DNA from: Omphiscola glabra
Lineage: Eukaryota; Mollusca; Gastropoda; Lymnaeidae
Assembly (NCBI GenBank): GCA_964017045.1
Contig: OZ024798.1
Coordinates: forward strand, 27,518,347 to 27,582,346
Direction: 5' to 3'
DNA length: 64,000 nucleotides
The translations under genes were made by a program, and so were the position numbers. Positions within the stretch are counted from its first letter, which is position 1; each line of letters starts with the position of its first letter. The notes beneath the pieces were generated by a model. It was not told the DNA's origin, made no database searches, and saw only the letters and a list, made by a program, of their open reading frames with translations. Shown in pieces: positions 1 through 13,081 of the stretch.

Positions 1-1137
1 GCCAATTTAATTAGAAAATCCAAAGAAGTTGCAGTCTGAAAGCAGATGGAGCTAGTGCATTTGTGTTCTTAGTATGAGAAGAAGGTCATGGATCCTTGCT
101 GATATTTTAATTTATACAGACCAACTAAAAAATTACAACAGTTCAGATTTTTACAAAAATAAAACCATTTTTTATTTTCAAACTAGAAATAACATGCCCA
201 AACAGTGGCCAATGTAATGCCTAAACTTCCCATCTACTAAGGTTACTTGACAAAACATGCATTCAACGAATGCACTTCATAGGAATCCCAAATAGTGCTA
301 ACTTCTGTTAATTTTATTTTGCGCACCTATTGAACACAGTATTATAGCCATATAAAAGGAAGTAATATTTATTAAGTCTACAAATTAAGTTTAAGCAAAT
401 TTTTCTTAATTTATGCATTTGTAGGGGGGTATTGCAAGAGAGTGTAGGGTAAGCGCAGAGGCGTCCCGTGACTTATGTATTCCCCATGACACTTTCCGTT
501 TTTTGTAATTTATACAATTTTAATGCTTCCAATAATAAAATTATCCACATCAAAACTTTCGGCCCTTAAATATCCGAGGCCCACTGCAGGGGTTGCAGGC
601 CCAGGTGACAGCTCTGGATATAAAGAGTGAGAGAGGGCAAGGGTCAAAGAAGTGAGGGGTTGGTGTAGTTTAGAGATAGTGGTGGGAGCTTAAAATAGTT
701 GGTGTAATGGGTGGCACATGGGAGATGAGGGTAGGGCCAGAGAGATGGTGCAATAAAGACATCTTAAAAGAAATTTCCATGATTTAGTTGATAATCAAAA
801 GCCTGTTTAATATACAATTTTATAAATTTATATAAATACTTCAAACATTAACTTATATTCAAATATATCTTATTTTATTAACAACTCAGTCATTATCAAT
901 ATTTCCTCCTGCAAAAAATAAGCACATCACAAATTAGGTGATGAGTAAATTTAATTATTTTTTTCATTGAGCCCCCTTGTCAAGGTCTCATTTGGGTATA
1001 AAAAGTATCATACATAACTCACTTTCAACCACATTTTAACAAAAAAATCTTAATGTCTTATAAATTATCATTTAACTAATGTTGAATTTCTGTAAAGAAA
1101 TGTCAACCTCACACGTCTTATTAAAATAAAATATTAC
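1..1137. other. Intron or 3' flank of pseudokinase gene; no exon seen
   Basis: The last in-phase exon of the minus-strand pseudokinase gene ends at 1138 with a GT donor, so this stretch should be intron and the rest of the kinase-like C-lobe should lie beyond the left edge. I see AT-rich sequence without a convincing exon. A somewhat GC-richer block at about 425-770 could be a decayed repeat but I cannot classify it. Confidence 0.5.
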
Positions 1138-4100
1138 CTCAGGTGACAGTAAGTAAGTAGGAAGTGCAAGACGAAGATATCCAACATCATCATCATCATA
1201 TGTGTCAGCAAGAGCTGAAGTTGTAAAGTTGCAAAGCTTCACAGCAATACGCTGATCCGTCTGGTGTGTCCTAACTATGTTGGAACCTTTTAAGAAATAA
1301 AATAACCTTAGTCTTCTTCCTTTCTTACCTCCAAAACTATATTTTAAAAAATACAGAAATCTTTAGAAAACTGACCTTGTTTCAGTGAAATTTTTTTTAA
1401 TTAGTTTCAACTTTTAAATAAATTCAGTAGGGAACTTTAAAAAAAAAAATCTATTGCATATGAAAATAATGCTTTTTCTGTATACATTTTGAACTATGTT
1501 CGTTTTCATGTTTTCATTTTAGCTTAAATTTTGTAGTGTTTTCCTGTTTTATGAAGAATTTTTTTTTTTTTTTTTGCAGAAAAGTTTTTTGTTTTGATGC
1601 ATATTTATGAATCCAGATACAAAACACACTGGAATCATATGAAAATACTGACTAGCCCAATTGAGATAGATGATGTTCTGAAGATGTAAGTGGTAAGCGG
1701 CATCTGTAAGTTGCAGCATGATGGTGTGCACCAGTCCAATGTCAAGGCCATTGGATGAATTGGCTTGCAGACTTTCTTGCAAGGAATGGTAGCCTGTGAA
1801 ATATCATGGAAAATTTATTCATTACTGAATAGAAATATGTTTTAAGAACTTCACAAAAAATGGAATTACAAATATTTTAAAACCACATGGTAGATTTGTA
1901 AACACATAGTTGTTATATGAGATTTTTTCATAGTGTTAAGAGTAAGGATTTTATTTATTTTTTCTAGGGGAGAAACCTACAATCAGTTTTTGAAATCATA
2001 ATTGAAATCAGTTACATCAATTGAATTAAACTTCATTGTAGATACTCAAATACCCGTTAGACGGGCCATATAATAGTGGCATTGAATTTCTGTGATGAAA
2101 AATGGCGATATCTTCTTTTGATATTTGTGTGGAAAATGTGTTGCTTTAGGTCATTTCTAAAAATAGACTCAACTTTAAAGTCAGTTTTCCAATGGATACA
2201 GATTACAAGAATCATAGAAATATATTAGGTATTTTCTTTACAGATCCGTTATTAATGGGCAACTTAATTTTTTATTTTTTTTACAATTTTCTTTGCACTC
2301 TTTTCTTAAATTTGGTATAATAGCAATAGACTTAATGAGAGCCTGATATTTTTGTGTGAGATAGTATTGCCCATTGGTCTATAATTTCACCAATTATTGA
2401 GATTTGATATCGTCATCAGAGTAAAGATACAACTTTTTATAAATAACTAATTAAATATAATTATCTTTCAGAATAGAAACCATAAGAGTTAAGCAACAAA
2501 CCTTCGTATTCAGAGCAAATTAAGAGGTGATCATCAAAACTGGCTGCCCACAACAATTTGACCACATGAGAACAGTTCATTTGCCTTAGCTTGGAACAAA
2601 TTTGCCACAGTGATTCCTCATTGTCATTATAAGTCACCTGTGTCAGTTACAACCAACATTTTAAACATTATTTTCAAAATTAAAAGTAAATCATTTTTTA
2701 TAAAGATTGGATTAGATTTGAGAGACTGCATTCAAGCGGAGTGAAGGAAATGGTGGAACAAGATATTTTAGGCTTGAAATGAAAAGACAGGACAATTAAA
2801 ATGAAATTCTCGGCTAGATGCCGTCTTCAGACAAGAAAAATAAGAAACAAAATATAATTAGAAACAGAACAAACTTTTGTGTTCAAAGATCTCACTATTG
2901 GAAACAAAGCGCTCATGGTATAGAAACACAAGTGCTCTCTGTTATGAGATGGAAGTTTAGTTATTCAGAAGCAAAACATGCTTACCACATTATATATTTA
3001 TGTTCTAATTGTCAGGTAAAATTTTATTATTTGTTTATACTGATGTAACATAAAGTTGTTGATTTCTGCTCTAAATCATGTGGGTTGAAAAAAGCATATT
3101 GGATAAAATATTAATCAGTAGTAGCATTTATGCAAATTGTTATCCAAGTCTGAATTGACCAGTTTTGAAGCACACACTTGCCTTTTTTATGATCCAGTAT
3201 CTTGTCTCAGGTAGATGAGGATTGATCCTACTAGCCAGTAAGACTTTACTGGAGTTCTCTACCATGCATAGCCTGTGCCAATGTACTTTTTCTTGTGGCA
3301 TGACTGAGAATGAAATCTGGGAAGGACGCTACAGAAGAAAAGAGCCAAGTTAAAAGGAGAAAAAATCTGAACCTTGCTTTTTAAACTTAGCAGTACAAAT
3401 AATATTTCCAAAGCAGGAAAATAGTCTAGTCTGCATTTTAACCTTGAGCTTAATGAATAAATGTTTAATTAATATGACTATACAACTTAACATATATAGT
3501 TAAGTTTCTCAAAAGTATAGTAGAATATTTATAGATTATATTTATTGTACATCACGATGGAAAAACCAGTTTGACTATGTACAGTTTTATTAGCATTGAT
3601 ATGAGTTACCAAAAAAAAGCAATTTAAGTGTTAAAATATTGTTCTGTGGCAAAAAATTATCAGACTCAAACTTTTTCATGTCTGGAAAAATGTGTGCACT
3701 GTTCAGAATCTTGTATGATCATACTTGTCTATTACTATGGGTTATTTGAAATGAAATAAAATATTTTACCTCCATGTATTTGAGGGGAGAAGTACTAAAA
3801 ATAACTTGATTATCTGTGAAATTTTCCACAATCTTTAACATGTTTTCAATTTTTTCTTCTTGGCTTAAAGCGCTGAAAAAAAAAATTATTTTAAGTGTTA
3901 AGTATTTCACATTTAAAATTGAAGCTCATTGCACAGAAATTAATTATTCAAAACTCAAGCCAACCAAAACTATAGATGTGTACATAAACATGTACGTGCA
4001 TATAAATTCAACAAATTATTAGGAGCTAATCTTAGGGCTTATTGCCCTATGCGATTTTTAGTTATACAAATTTAATGACTAATTAAATATCACCTCATTT

Positions 4101-7100
4101 ACACACAAAAAAGGTGTACCCTTGCGTGGCCTTTCAAGTTACAAATTTACTTAACTTCATGGTTTTAAAAGTAATAAAATTTAAAAAATAGTGACTCACT
4201 CAATAGCAGATGTGCCACACCAAGTGAAGGGACATCTTGGCAAAGTGCAACGTTCATAATGTAAAGCCATTTGAAGCAGTAGATTTCTCTGATTGTCACT
4301 CAGTAAAGATACTTCTAAGTTGCAATTTTTCAGTTCATTGATACAATTTTTTATCTATAGTAAGAACAGCAATTTTACATTTTACAAGACTTTCAATAGT
4401 TAAAAATTAAGTTAAAAATGAAATAAAAAATTTTTTTTTAAAATCACAGTCAGAAAAATATTATATGAAATTTTAAAACCAAGTACAGTTTACAAATTTT
4501 ATAGTTTTAAATATTATTTAATCCATAGATTATCATCATTGCATTGCTAAAAGAAAAATTAGATAACATCTCTTATATATTTTGCTTCTGATGTGGCTGC
4601 TTCCTATTCACAACCAGCCCTGCCCCTACTCAACATGTTCTGTCAAGCTAGGAGCGTCATTCGTGACAGTTGAACCCAGATAAAAAGGTTGAATTATTTT
4701 AGAGGCAACTATTATATTAATCAATTAAGTGCCATGGGTATGACTGTCTGGACTATTTTTAGGACTGTCTGTAGTCCTATTGTTTAAAGGCCGGCATATT
4801 TTATAGAATAGGCCTGCATAACTCAAAATGTTAGGAGGGCCGTAATACTTTATGAAAACTTGCGCAGACCAAAAGATAATAGGACAGGGGCGAAAGCTAT
4901 TAAGAAAATAATAATAATAAAGAATTTTTCATTCGCAGGCCGTCAAGTGGGTGCTGGCGGACGCATGTGGCCCACTGGTCGTATCTTGTGCAGGCATGTT
5001 ACAGAAAATAAGAAGTTAACTTTTTATTTATTACACTTGGACCCACCGGTTATTTTCTCAAAATACCCGGACCCGGTGTAAAACACTGCCCCCGATTAAG
5101 CCCTAGTGAACAATATTATATTTAAAGTTCCATTATTTTTTTATTTTTTAATTTACATATATAAAATCAACTGGTGCAAATGACCAAGGAGATGAAAACA
5201 TTAGCACCCAGATACCTCATCTGAAAAGTGAGATTATATTTCTAAAATATCATAAAGAAAGCAAACTGAGCAGTGGCTTGATTTGGTATTTCTTTGCAAC
5301 TCTGAAATCCAAAGTGATAGCAACAAGCAGTCACATTTAAATGCATTTTAGGACATGACATATTACTAAATATTAGGCTGCCTCAGAAGTTGACAATGTA
5401 TAATTGTGACTCTTTTAATTTTTAATCATTAAATTGTTTATACATTTTCTTTGCAGACATATTTATAAAATGGCTCTTAACTCAACCAATGGGTAAGCTG
5501 CAAAGACCAATGATTTTGAACATATCTTTTAAACATTATTTCATGTTATCACTATTGTTATAGCCTGTATATTGACCTAGTTTTTATTCACCCTGAGTGG
5601 TGTACAGCCGTGGCATGCATCCTTTACCTACCACTTTTGTTTTGTTACTAACGTCACAAATGTCTTGGTGACTTGTGGTGCCACCCTTTCCTCACCCACC
5701 CTTGATTCGGAAAGTTTGTTTACAATTTCCAGAAGGTTTACATGAAGGTAGAAAATACTCTCTAATGATTGAATTTCCAGACATTCTGTTCTGGAGGGTT
5801 TTGACTCCCTAACACTAACTATAAATCATACGGTCGACTGTGGCTGACACACTTACAAGACCTGCCAAATTGTTCACTGTGTGAGGGTGGATTAATATGT
5901 ATACCTTTCTATTATTATACTTTTTCACTTGATGCGCTGTAAGTTAATATAATTTTTATTTCTGTTTATTTGATTTTGCATTTTTATATCAACTTAATAA
6001 TATAATTAAATTGATTATTATTGTTTATAACAGTATGTAAGACTAAATACCTATATAAACAGCAACAAAAAACAACTAGCTTGGAAAGAACTGAAAATTG
6101 TTGGCCAGGTAGTAGACTTGACATTTTATCCTTACACAAAATTATTAAAAGCTGACAAACCTGGCTGCAGTTTTCATCATCACATTGTGTCTCTTCACAT
6201 CGAGCAGTTCTTTCAAGTTTTTCCATCAAGTCCAGGTCTATGGCATAGCTACCACTATCAGATACAAGAGTGGTCTGAAGAGAAGTCATACATTTTTTGT
6301 TTACCATTATTTATGAATCCAAAATGTGTTCATTTTATTTTATAACTCTTTTATTATTAAAGCAGTACTAGTAAATTATTTGTGGCAAAAATAATAAGCA
6401 AATTATATAAAATTTTCATGAAAGGCTGTTGATTTTAAACAAAGAATTTTATAATAGTTAGTTACCAGACTTGCTTGATATTTTTTTGATGTGAAAACTA
6501 ATGACTCAATATTCTGGCTTTCGAGTGGTTGAGATCCTAGGTAAAAAAATCATTATAATTAAACATTTGATAATATAATTTGTTACTTAGCATGATTATT
6601 TGAACAGCTATATTCTTAAACATTAACAATGGTCACTGGATATAATGAACCTTGAAATAGTGCTGTCCTTACTTATGCGTTAACCCTAATCAGCAAAAGA
6701 TTTTTTAACACTAACTGAACCCACAAATAGCACTATCCCTGAAAATAGCACCACTTTTGCTACAGCCCCAATGGTTTGTGCTATTTCCAGGTTTTACTGG
6801 AACTAAAAATTGTCTTGCTGAAATACAGGATATAGTAAAGAAAATCCTTACCTGGGCCTGATGAACACATCTGACGAATCAGTGATGAAGATATGGAGCT
6901 AACAGGAAGTGCTGCTTCACTGCTTGGAGTAATCATATAGCTGCCACTGCTGCTAGGTGAAGAGTTACTCAAATGTGAGCTGGTCTTTATTAAATGATCA
7001 ATTAGGCTGGCTCTAGCTATAGCACCAGGATCAGCTGAATCAATCAAGACAGGTGCACTATCAGAGGGCAATGAGTAAGGCTTGTTTGCAGTTGCCAGAG

Positions 7101-7973
7101 GAGATGCTGAAATCTGGTCACTGCAAGTGTTAATGGCTTTAGCTGAGTTCATTGTAATATTATTGGACTGGTTGTATTTACTTGAGATATTTTCAATATT
7201 ATTGGCTGGCAATGTAGAGCCAACAGTGGATGTGTTGCTCACATTATCTTGTAAATCTTCAGGATATTTTTCAGGTGTTACAGCTGTAAGGTCATTGTCA
7301 AGGTCTGCAGATAACTGAGCTGACGTCTTGGAGGTTGAATTTTCTCCAGACCCAGTGCCATAACCACTACTGCAGAAGTCACTACGTGCTCTTTGACCTT
7401 TCTCAGACAATGCATGATTTTGAGGTTCTGAGCTATTTCCATTATTTGCGAATGAAGTGGTGGGAGTTGGTTCAAAAACATCATTATCCCCACTGTTTTG
7501 ACTAACCAAAGTTTGTCGTTTTAGCTTAGAGTTTGAACCATGACAGTGTCTACGTGTGGAGTCAGAGAATGTTGCGGATTCATCAGAGGAGCTGAATGAA
7601 CTTACAGTAGATGGCTTTGAGGTTTTTTCAAATGGTCTGCAAAGTCTGTCACTGCTGCTGGAACTGCTAGAGGAGGAACTCGAGCGGACAATGTCTGGCG
7701 CTTGTGACTCCTGGCTGCTGTTTGAATTTTGCAAATCTGACTTACATACATCAGGTATATTATCCGCTTTATTATAAGTGGTGTCACATTTTGCCTCATC
7801 GTCCTCAAGAATTGTTGAATTCAGAGATGAAATTTTTTTATTATTGCTCTTACCACTAGCTGATTGAAGCATGTTGCTACTAACATTTATTATCTGCGAG
7901 AATAAGTGGTCGCCACATTTAGCAAACAGATCTCTTTTGATTGGGGAAACAGCAGTACCGGTAACCTGGAACA
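1138..7973 (-). CDS. Serine-rich protein with C-terminal pseudokinase domain (partial)
   Basis: Eight exons join in phase on the minus strand: 7973-6852, 6536-6466, 6274-6161, 4354-4200, 3872-3770, 2637-2502, 1793-1653 and 1286-1138. Every junction is AG/GT and reading frame is kept throughout. The first exon (374 codons) is low-complexity, rich in Ser, Thr and Asn, with a run of 11 serines and an SGYGTGSG stretch; it looks disordered. The later exons read like a protein kinase: a hinge (LLICSEYEG), a helix E segment (GLVHTIMLQLTDAAYHLHLQ), then a catalytic loop reading IIYLNWASSN where active kinases have HRDLxxxN, then VKLCNFT where DFG is expected, and an APE-like LLSPE. The catalytic Asp and the metal-binding DFG are therefore missing, so phosphotransfer is unlikely and a scaffold role is inferred. 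I do not recognise the family with confidence. The first exon begins mid-codon (phase 1), so an upstream exon is required; the best candidate is at 13255-13544. The C-terminal end lies left of the window. Confidence 0.8.
4809..4998. mobile_element. hAT-type MITE, 190 bp, with 8-bp target-site duplication
   Basis: The ends are inverted copies: TAGGCCTGCATAA at the left and TTGTGCAGGCATG at the right (complement CATGCCTGCACAA). It is flanked by TTATAGAA (4801-4808) and TTACAGAA (4999-5006), an 8-bp duplication with one mismatch, as hAT transposases make. The duplication has TA at its centre, the preference known for the Buster group of hAT. It has no coding capacity. It lies in an intron of the pseudokinase gene. 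A degenerate internal segment is GC-richer than the surroundings. Confidence 0.65.
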
Positions 7974-10025
7974 CTGCAAAATTAAAAATTGATGGATAAA
8001 TAATTTATTTAGGATTTAATTGTACAAACTTTCAAAAATCTGAAGGTCTCATTCAGTGATGAATACAAAATCATGACAGTTGCAGTTGATGTATAATACA
8101 TGGGCCTAGTAATTAATAGGGGGGTTTTTTAGTTTCCTTTTGTAGCAATGAGATGACTGATATAACTTTTGCTCAGAGACAGACAAACCATTCTTTTCAA
8201 AGCCGACAATTTTCATTGTTTCCTTGCCAATATTTAACATACCCCCCCCCCTCAACAAATATGCTGGCTCCCGAGTTATTTTTAGTTTACTATATGCAAG
8301 CAGCAGTGCTACTTATGGTAATAATGTGACCAAAGCTAGATATTCTTGATGAAATTAATGGGTTTATTTCCAAATATTTTATTGTTGGCATACCCAGTAT
8401 CACACTTTCAAACAAGCCCTGATCACCTACTTCTTTCAGTTAATAATTATAAGCTGGTGGGTCCATGTTTTACAAAAAAAGATATTAAGTTTTCATTTTT
8501 CAATAATGTATGCCGGTCTTTAAACAACAGGCCTACAGAAAGTCCTACACTCTACCTGCCAGCCTTTAAACAAAAAGCTTATAGACAGCCCTAAACTCTA
8601 CCTGCCGGCCTTTAAACAATAGTCCTACACCATACCAGAGGCTCTTTATTGATTAATATAATAGTTACCTCCCACAAAAGAAAAAAAATTAAACTATTTA
8701 CTTGAGTTCAAGCATCACGCATGACGGTCGCTGCGTGACAGCCTTTTTTCACTCAGAACTACATATATAAAATGTGGAGTTGGGGGAAGTGCGGTTTTGA
8801 AGAGGAAGCATGACACACCATAATCAAAATATATATCATAGATTATTTTTAAAATATTAAATAGTTGAATTTCAATTAGGCTAATTACTTATACTTCTGA
8901 CATAGAGATACACTGTTTACACATTTCAGTGTCCATAAGAATATGTGTAACTGGAGTATCAAAAACTACTGAGTGAAATGGCAGTAAATGTATCCATACC
9001 TGATTGTAAACCTACTTAGCCTAATCTCTGTCATATATGCATGCATATGCTACAACTATGACTATGGCCTACAATGGCTAAATGTTTACTTGTACTTTAG
9101 TATTCTAGTCTTACACTAGCAGTACTAATATTTATATAAATGTCAGTAGATAATTTGGAAATCTTTGAATCATAAATGTATAGAGAATTAGAAATTAGTT
9201 TTTGTCAAAATAAAAATGGCCTAATATTTAAAAGTTATTTTATATATACCGCAATTTGAGAAGAAGGTGTCTTCCCTAGCTAATACTTTTATTATTATTA
9301 TTATTATTCCCTTAATATGTTGTATCTGGCAAGTGATCATTGACACTAAGTATAGCCACTATGTTAATTGCTGTCAATGTAGTGATTATAACAGGGTTTG
9401 ACTGCGATAAAGCTTTTATGTACATTAATGAGATACAAACAATCAGTGTAAATAGCATATGTAAGCTTTAATTATAACACAATTTAAACCTTACAGCTAA
9501 TGCCTTGTTCTGTACAACATAGAACAAATAACAGTAATGTTAATCAAATTTTTACATCATAAGTTTAAATCCTACCCATTACTATTAATCTGAAAGAAAG
9601 GAAAAGAAAAAGAAGGGCCACTAGTTCCTCATGAAAAAAAGATGAGGAGAACTGTATAAGTATAGCAAAACAAGTAGTTGTAGTGTATGCCTAAAACAAA
9701 CGCATTCTGCAAACTACAGACTACACTGTCAATTACTATTAATTATTTACTGTGTGTTAATAGGTAAAAAATAGTTTTAGCAAATTATCATTTTAGACTA
9801 AATTAGAGAATTATTTTTTTAGTGAATTTAATTATAAACCAATAATTTTCAAGATAAAAAGCTCATATTTGGTGTGGTTCTGTACGATATCAATCAGTTA
9901 CTAAAATAAGAAAGCAATAAAACTTGTGTTAACTGTGGTTCACACACGCCATTTGATATGATCAGCAAACATTTTTTATTACTAATTTCAAGCAATATTT
10001 TGATATTTTATGGGTCTGTCTAGAA
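7974..10025. other. Probable large intron, no exon recognised
   Basis: AT-rich sequence upstream of the big serine-rich exon. I see no open frame with splice signals that extends that protein. A near-repeat of the phrase 'cctacactctacctgcc' at about 8520-8640 is a short degenerate tandem duplication (two to three copies of about 55 bp). A (TTA)n microsatellite sits near 9289-9307. Confidence 0.5.
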
Positions 10026-10760
10026 CAGTGTTTCCCAAACTTTTTAGTGCCATGCCCCACCTAAGCCTATCTAAAATTCTTATGCCCCACATTTATCATT
10101 TACATAATTTTTAATATTAAAAAATAGGGTTGTTCACTGAACAAACTTAAATGATAGGTTTTAGAAAGAAATCACTAGGAAATTGGTGAGGAAACATAGT
10201 AAATCAATTTTCAAAACATTTAATGGAGAAATAAAATTCAATTATGAAATAATTTTAATGAAAGATTTTTTTACATTATTTTAGTTATTAGTAATTATTA
10301 TTTAAATTTAGTAAGATGTTTGCGCTTGATGCTTGCTGCAAAGAGATTTTATGTTAGGTTCCGATTTGGTTAGCTTCAGTCTCAAGTCTCCCTGTTGTGT
10401 TATATCCAGCCGATGTCTTTTTTTCTGCAGCAAATCATTTATGGCACTAAATCCACATTCAGCTACATAAGAAGATGGAAACGGTAACAATAGTTTTCTT
10501 GCACATTTGGTTGAATTTGGATATTTAATTTCTGTTTCCTCAAAAGCCATTCCATTGTTCCTTTTATATTATAAAGTTTTAACTGACTCATCATTTTGCA
10601 TTTCTGCGAGTTCTTCTTGATACTGCACATCAGACAAATCCACTAACATTGGCTGCATCAACCAAGTTAGAAAATCAATTTGTTTTAAATCATAAAATCT
10701 TTCTTTCAAATCAGCCGATATAATGTTCAGACTATCGACAATAACAAGTGTAGTCTAGTT
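10026..10760 (-). mobile_element. Decayed hAT transposon (ZBED/SCAND3-like transposase C-terminus)
   Basis: The left end CAGTGTTTCCCAAACTTTT at 10026 is a typical hAT terminal sequence, preceded by GTCTAGAA (10018-10025), an 8-mer with central TA. On the minus strand, 10745 to 10308 encodes the C-terminal part of a hAT transposase: a segment with IISADLKERFYDLKQIDF and DFLTWLMQPM, a stop, then the dimerisation region with YVAECGFSAINDLL, KKRHRLDITQ and GDLRLKLTKSEPNI. In-frame stops show it is dead. GTCTAGTT near 10752 may mark the right flank, but I cannot define the right terminus securely. It probably lies inside the first intron of the pseudokinase gene. Confidence 0.75.
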
Positions 10761-11264
10761 ATACCCGGTACTGGTATAGGCCTACTAATGCTTTGTGTTT
10801 TCATAAAGAGATCGCTGTAGCAGCAATATTTAACAGAACATTGACATAATCCTAACACACTGTAGTCCACCAACAAGTCTTTCCATGCTGTGATGTCATT
10901 ATTTCGCTTGGCAGAACCAACCTTGCCCCACCCTCATTAATGGGAAAAAATTGTGATTCCAAACTGTTGTATTAAAATCGTTGAGGGGATAGAGCTGCTT
11001 TGCGAGTTCTAAAAATATTTTTAAATGCCACTGACTAGATCTTATAAAATATATCCAAACCCAACGTTCCAGTGCAGAACAGTTGGATGATGTATTTTAT
11101 TTAAAAACAATCTTTAGTTTTCTCTTCTTTTTTTTTCACAATCGCTGCGGTTACGACCAAAATAATTATGTAATAAAATTACGTCACAGGCTTGGTAGCA
11201 GTCAAAGGGGATGGTGAGTGAAGTAGTCGATAGGGTGACTAGTCTAAATATTATTGTTGACCAA

Positions 11265-11660
11265 GATAGCTAGTTCACTGTGACAAAACAATATGACCAT
11301 CACCATCAATGCGATACGTTGCTGTGATATTTTTATAACCTTTGACACTCCCACCAACCCCCCTACCCATGTGTCTCGTATGCCACAAATTTCCTTGACA
11401 ACCCCCACCTGCCCATCAGTGCATACATTATATAATGAAGGATGGTCCCAACTTTAAACAAAATTACAACCAATCGTTTTTCTCTGTCCATTCACTGCCA
11501 GATCTTCTTTAGAAAGGGCTAAAACTTCAGAAACCAAAAAAAAAAATGATTTTTTTTCTTCCGGTCTTTGAAAATCATAGTTTCTGCGGGTCTCTGCGTA
11601 CAATCGTAAAAGACAACTAAAAATCGTACATTGTATGCCAAAATCATAAGAGTAAACAGG
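11265..11660. repeat. Dispersed repeat copy A (paired with 30640-31045)
   Basis: This block aligns end to end with 30640-31045 in the same orientation. Shared phrases include the start 'agttca(c/t)tgtgacaaaacaatatga(c)', 'cagtgcatac/ta...tataat(g/t)a(a/t)ggatggtcc', 'ctcggtccattcac(t/c)gcc' and 'aaaatcgtacattgt(a/t)tgccaaaat'. No coding capacity is seen and the class is unknown. The two copies differ by many point changes and small indels, so they are old. Confidence 0.7.
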
Positions 11661-12300
11661 TCTGAAATAAGTCTTTTATTAAATTATATCTTGAAAATCC
11701 GATTTGGAGTGAATTTATGAAACTAGACATAAAAAATAAATTTTGAAGTGCACCACGACCAGACAATTGTCTAAAACTTAAATGATGGCACAAGTTTTCT
11801 GGCAACATACCTACTTAAGACTGAGTTATTTCAGTGTAAGTGATGTAATTAAAAAATAGTGACTACCAACACTTAGTAAGAAATTACTCAATACTGTAGG
11901 TACTCCAACTCAAATTTTCAAATACATCTGACATAGACAAAGAGCATATCATTGGAAAGAGCTGGCTTTAAGCATTCCAATGACACCAAGATAATCTTTC
12001 TATCACTTATAGGAGAGAAGTTATGAATTTTTTAGTGATTTATTTTTCCCCACTATTCGGCTTTGTATTTAATTTTTAAAGCCGTGATCGCATTATTACT
12101 TTTTTGTACTATTTTTCTTGTATCTTTTTTGCTATTGAAGTTAGAGCTATCAAATTTGGAGGAGACATTTACAATACAATGTTTAACAAAATAAAACACA
12201 TGAGTTATGAATTAAGTTGTTATATTTTTATTAAATATGACTTTATGAGCATATGGCGTGAATAACGACAATTGGCGGAAAATTTAATTTTTCAAAAAGT
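11661..12300. other. Non-coding, no feature except possible poly(A) signal
   Basis: I see no exon or transposon end here. TTTATT at 12227-12232 reads AATAAA on the minus strand and could serve as the poly(A) signal of a transcript started near 14.39 kb, if that transcript ends locally instead of splicing to the pseudokinase exons. Confidence 0.35.
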
Positions 12301-12313
12301 GACATAATTACTA

Positions 12314-12660
12314 AACTAATATAGCTACTGCTATAAAATATTCAATACAAACAGATAATGTCTATCTAAAAGTAAGGCACATTTAAAATAAATGAAATAC
12401 AGGTCAGAAAAATGTATGCAATTTTAGAAAAAATACTTCATGAAAAGCAACCACGGCCGAGACTTTTTTTACATTAAAATATATTACTTTTAAACTAATA
12501 AAGCTACCGCTATAAAATTTTCAATATAAACAGATAATGTCCATCTAAAAGTAAGGAAAATTTAAAATAAATGAAACACAGATCAGAAATATTTATGCAA
12601 TTTTAGAAAAAATATTTCATGAAAAGCAACCACGGCCGAAACTTTTTCACATTTAAATAC
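12314..12660. repeat. Tandem duplication, two copies of about 175 bp
   Basis: Two adjacent direct copies share 'ctataaaat.ttcaatac/ataaacagataatgt', 'atctaaaagtaagg', 'aatttaaaataaatgaa' and 'catgaaaagcaaccacggccga'. They are about 90% alike by eye. Parts of the unit (minus strand 'ACATTATCTGTT...GCAGTAGC') also resemble the segment around 12680-12770, so the duplication seems to be part of a wider series that continues into the repeat at 12807-13216. Confidence 0.8.
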
Positions 12661-12737
12661 ACAACTTTTAAACTAAAGCTACTGCAATCAAATTTTCAGT
12701 AATAATAGTTTGTGAAAATCCAAATGTAACAGAATAT

Positions 12738-13081
12738 TCAAATATTGCAGTCCACAGCAACAGATAGTGTCCTAGTCCACAGCAACAGATCGTTTCCTTG
12801 ACCACCTGAAAATAAACAAAATGTTAAAAATTAAACTTTAAAATGAGTGAGCTGAAAATTCAAATGAATTTCATCATTACACTCAATTAAACAAAATTAA
12901 AATCTCCCATAAGAACATCAGAAATTAATTGTGAGAACCTTGACCACCTGAAAGTATACCAGTACAAAATATTAAAATGAGTGAGTGAAAATTCAAATAT
13001 ATTTCATCAAAACACACAATTAAACAAAATAAAAAATCTCCCACAAGAACATCAGAAACTAAATGTGACAATGTTGTCCAC
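12738..13081 (-). other. Three acceptor-like sites that could give alternative short terminal exons
   Basis: On the minus strand TTTCAG|GTGG acceptors occur at 13081, 12947 and 12805. If the 13255-13544 exon (which ends in phase 1 at a GTAAGT donor) were spliced to them, the protein would gain CGQHCHI and stop (13059), CGQGSHN and stop (12925), or a 22-residue tail with CGQGNDLLLW and stop (12738). The sites exist because a roughly 135-bp unit is tandemly repeated. Whether any is used is unknown. Short tails of this kind can arise by chance in AT-rich DNA. Confidence 0.3.

Noticed and set aside
7082..7808. Plus- and minus-strand frames inside the serine-rich exon
   Set aside because: Shadows of the 374-codon exon, caused by its simple-sequence composition.
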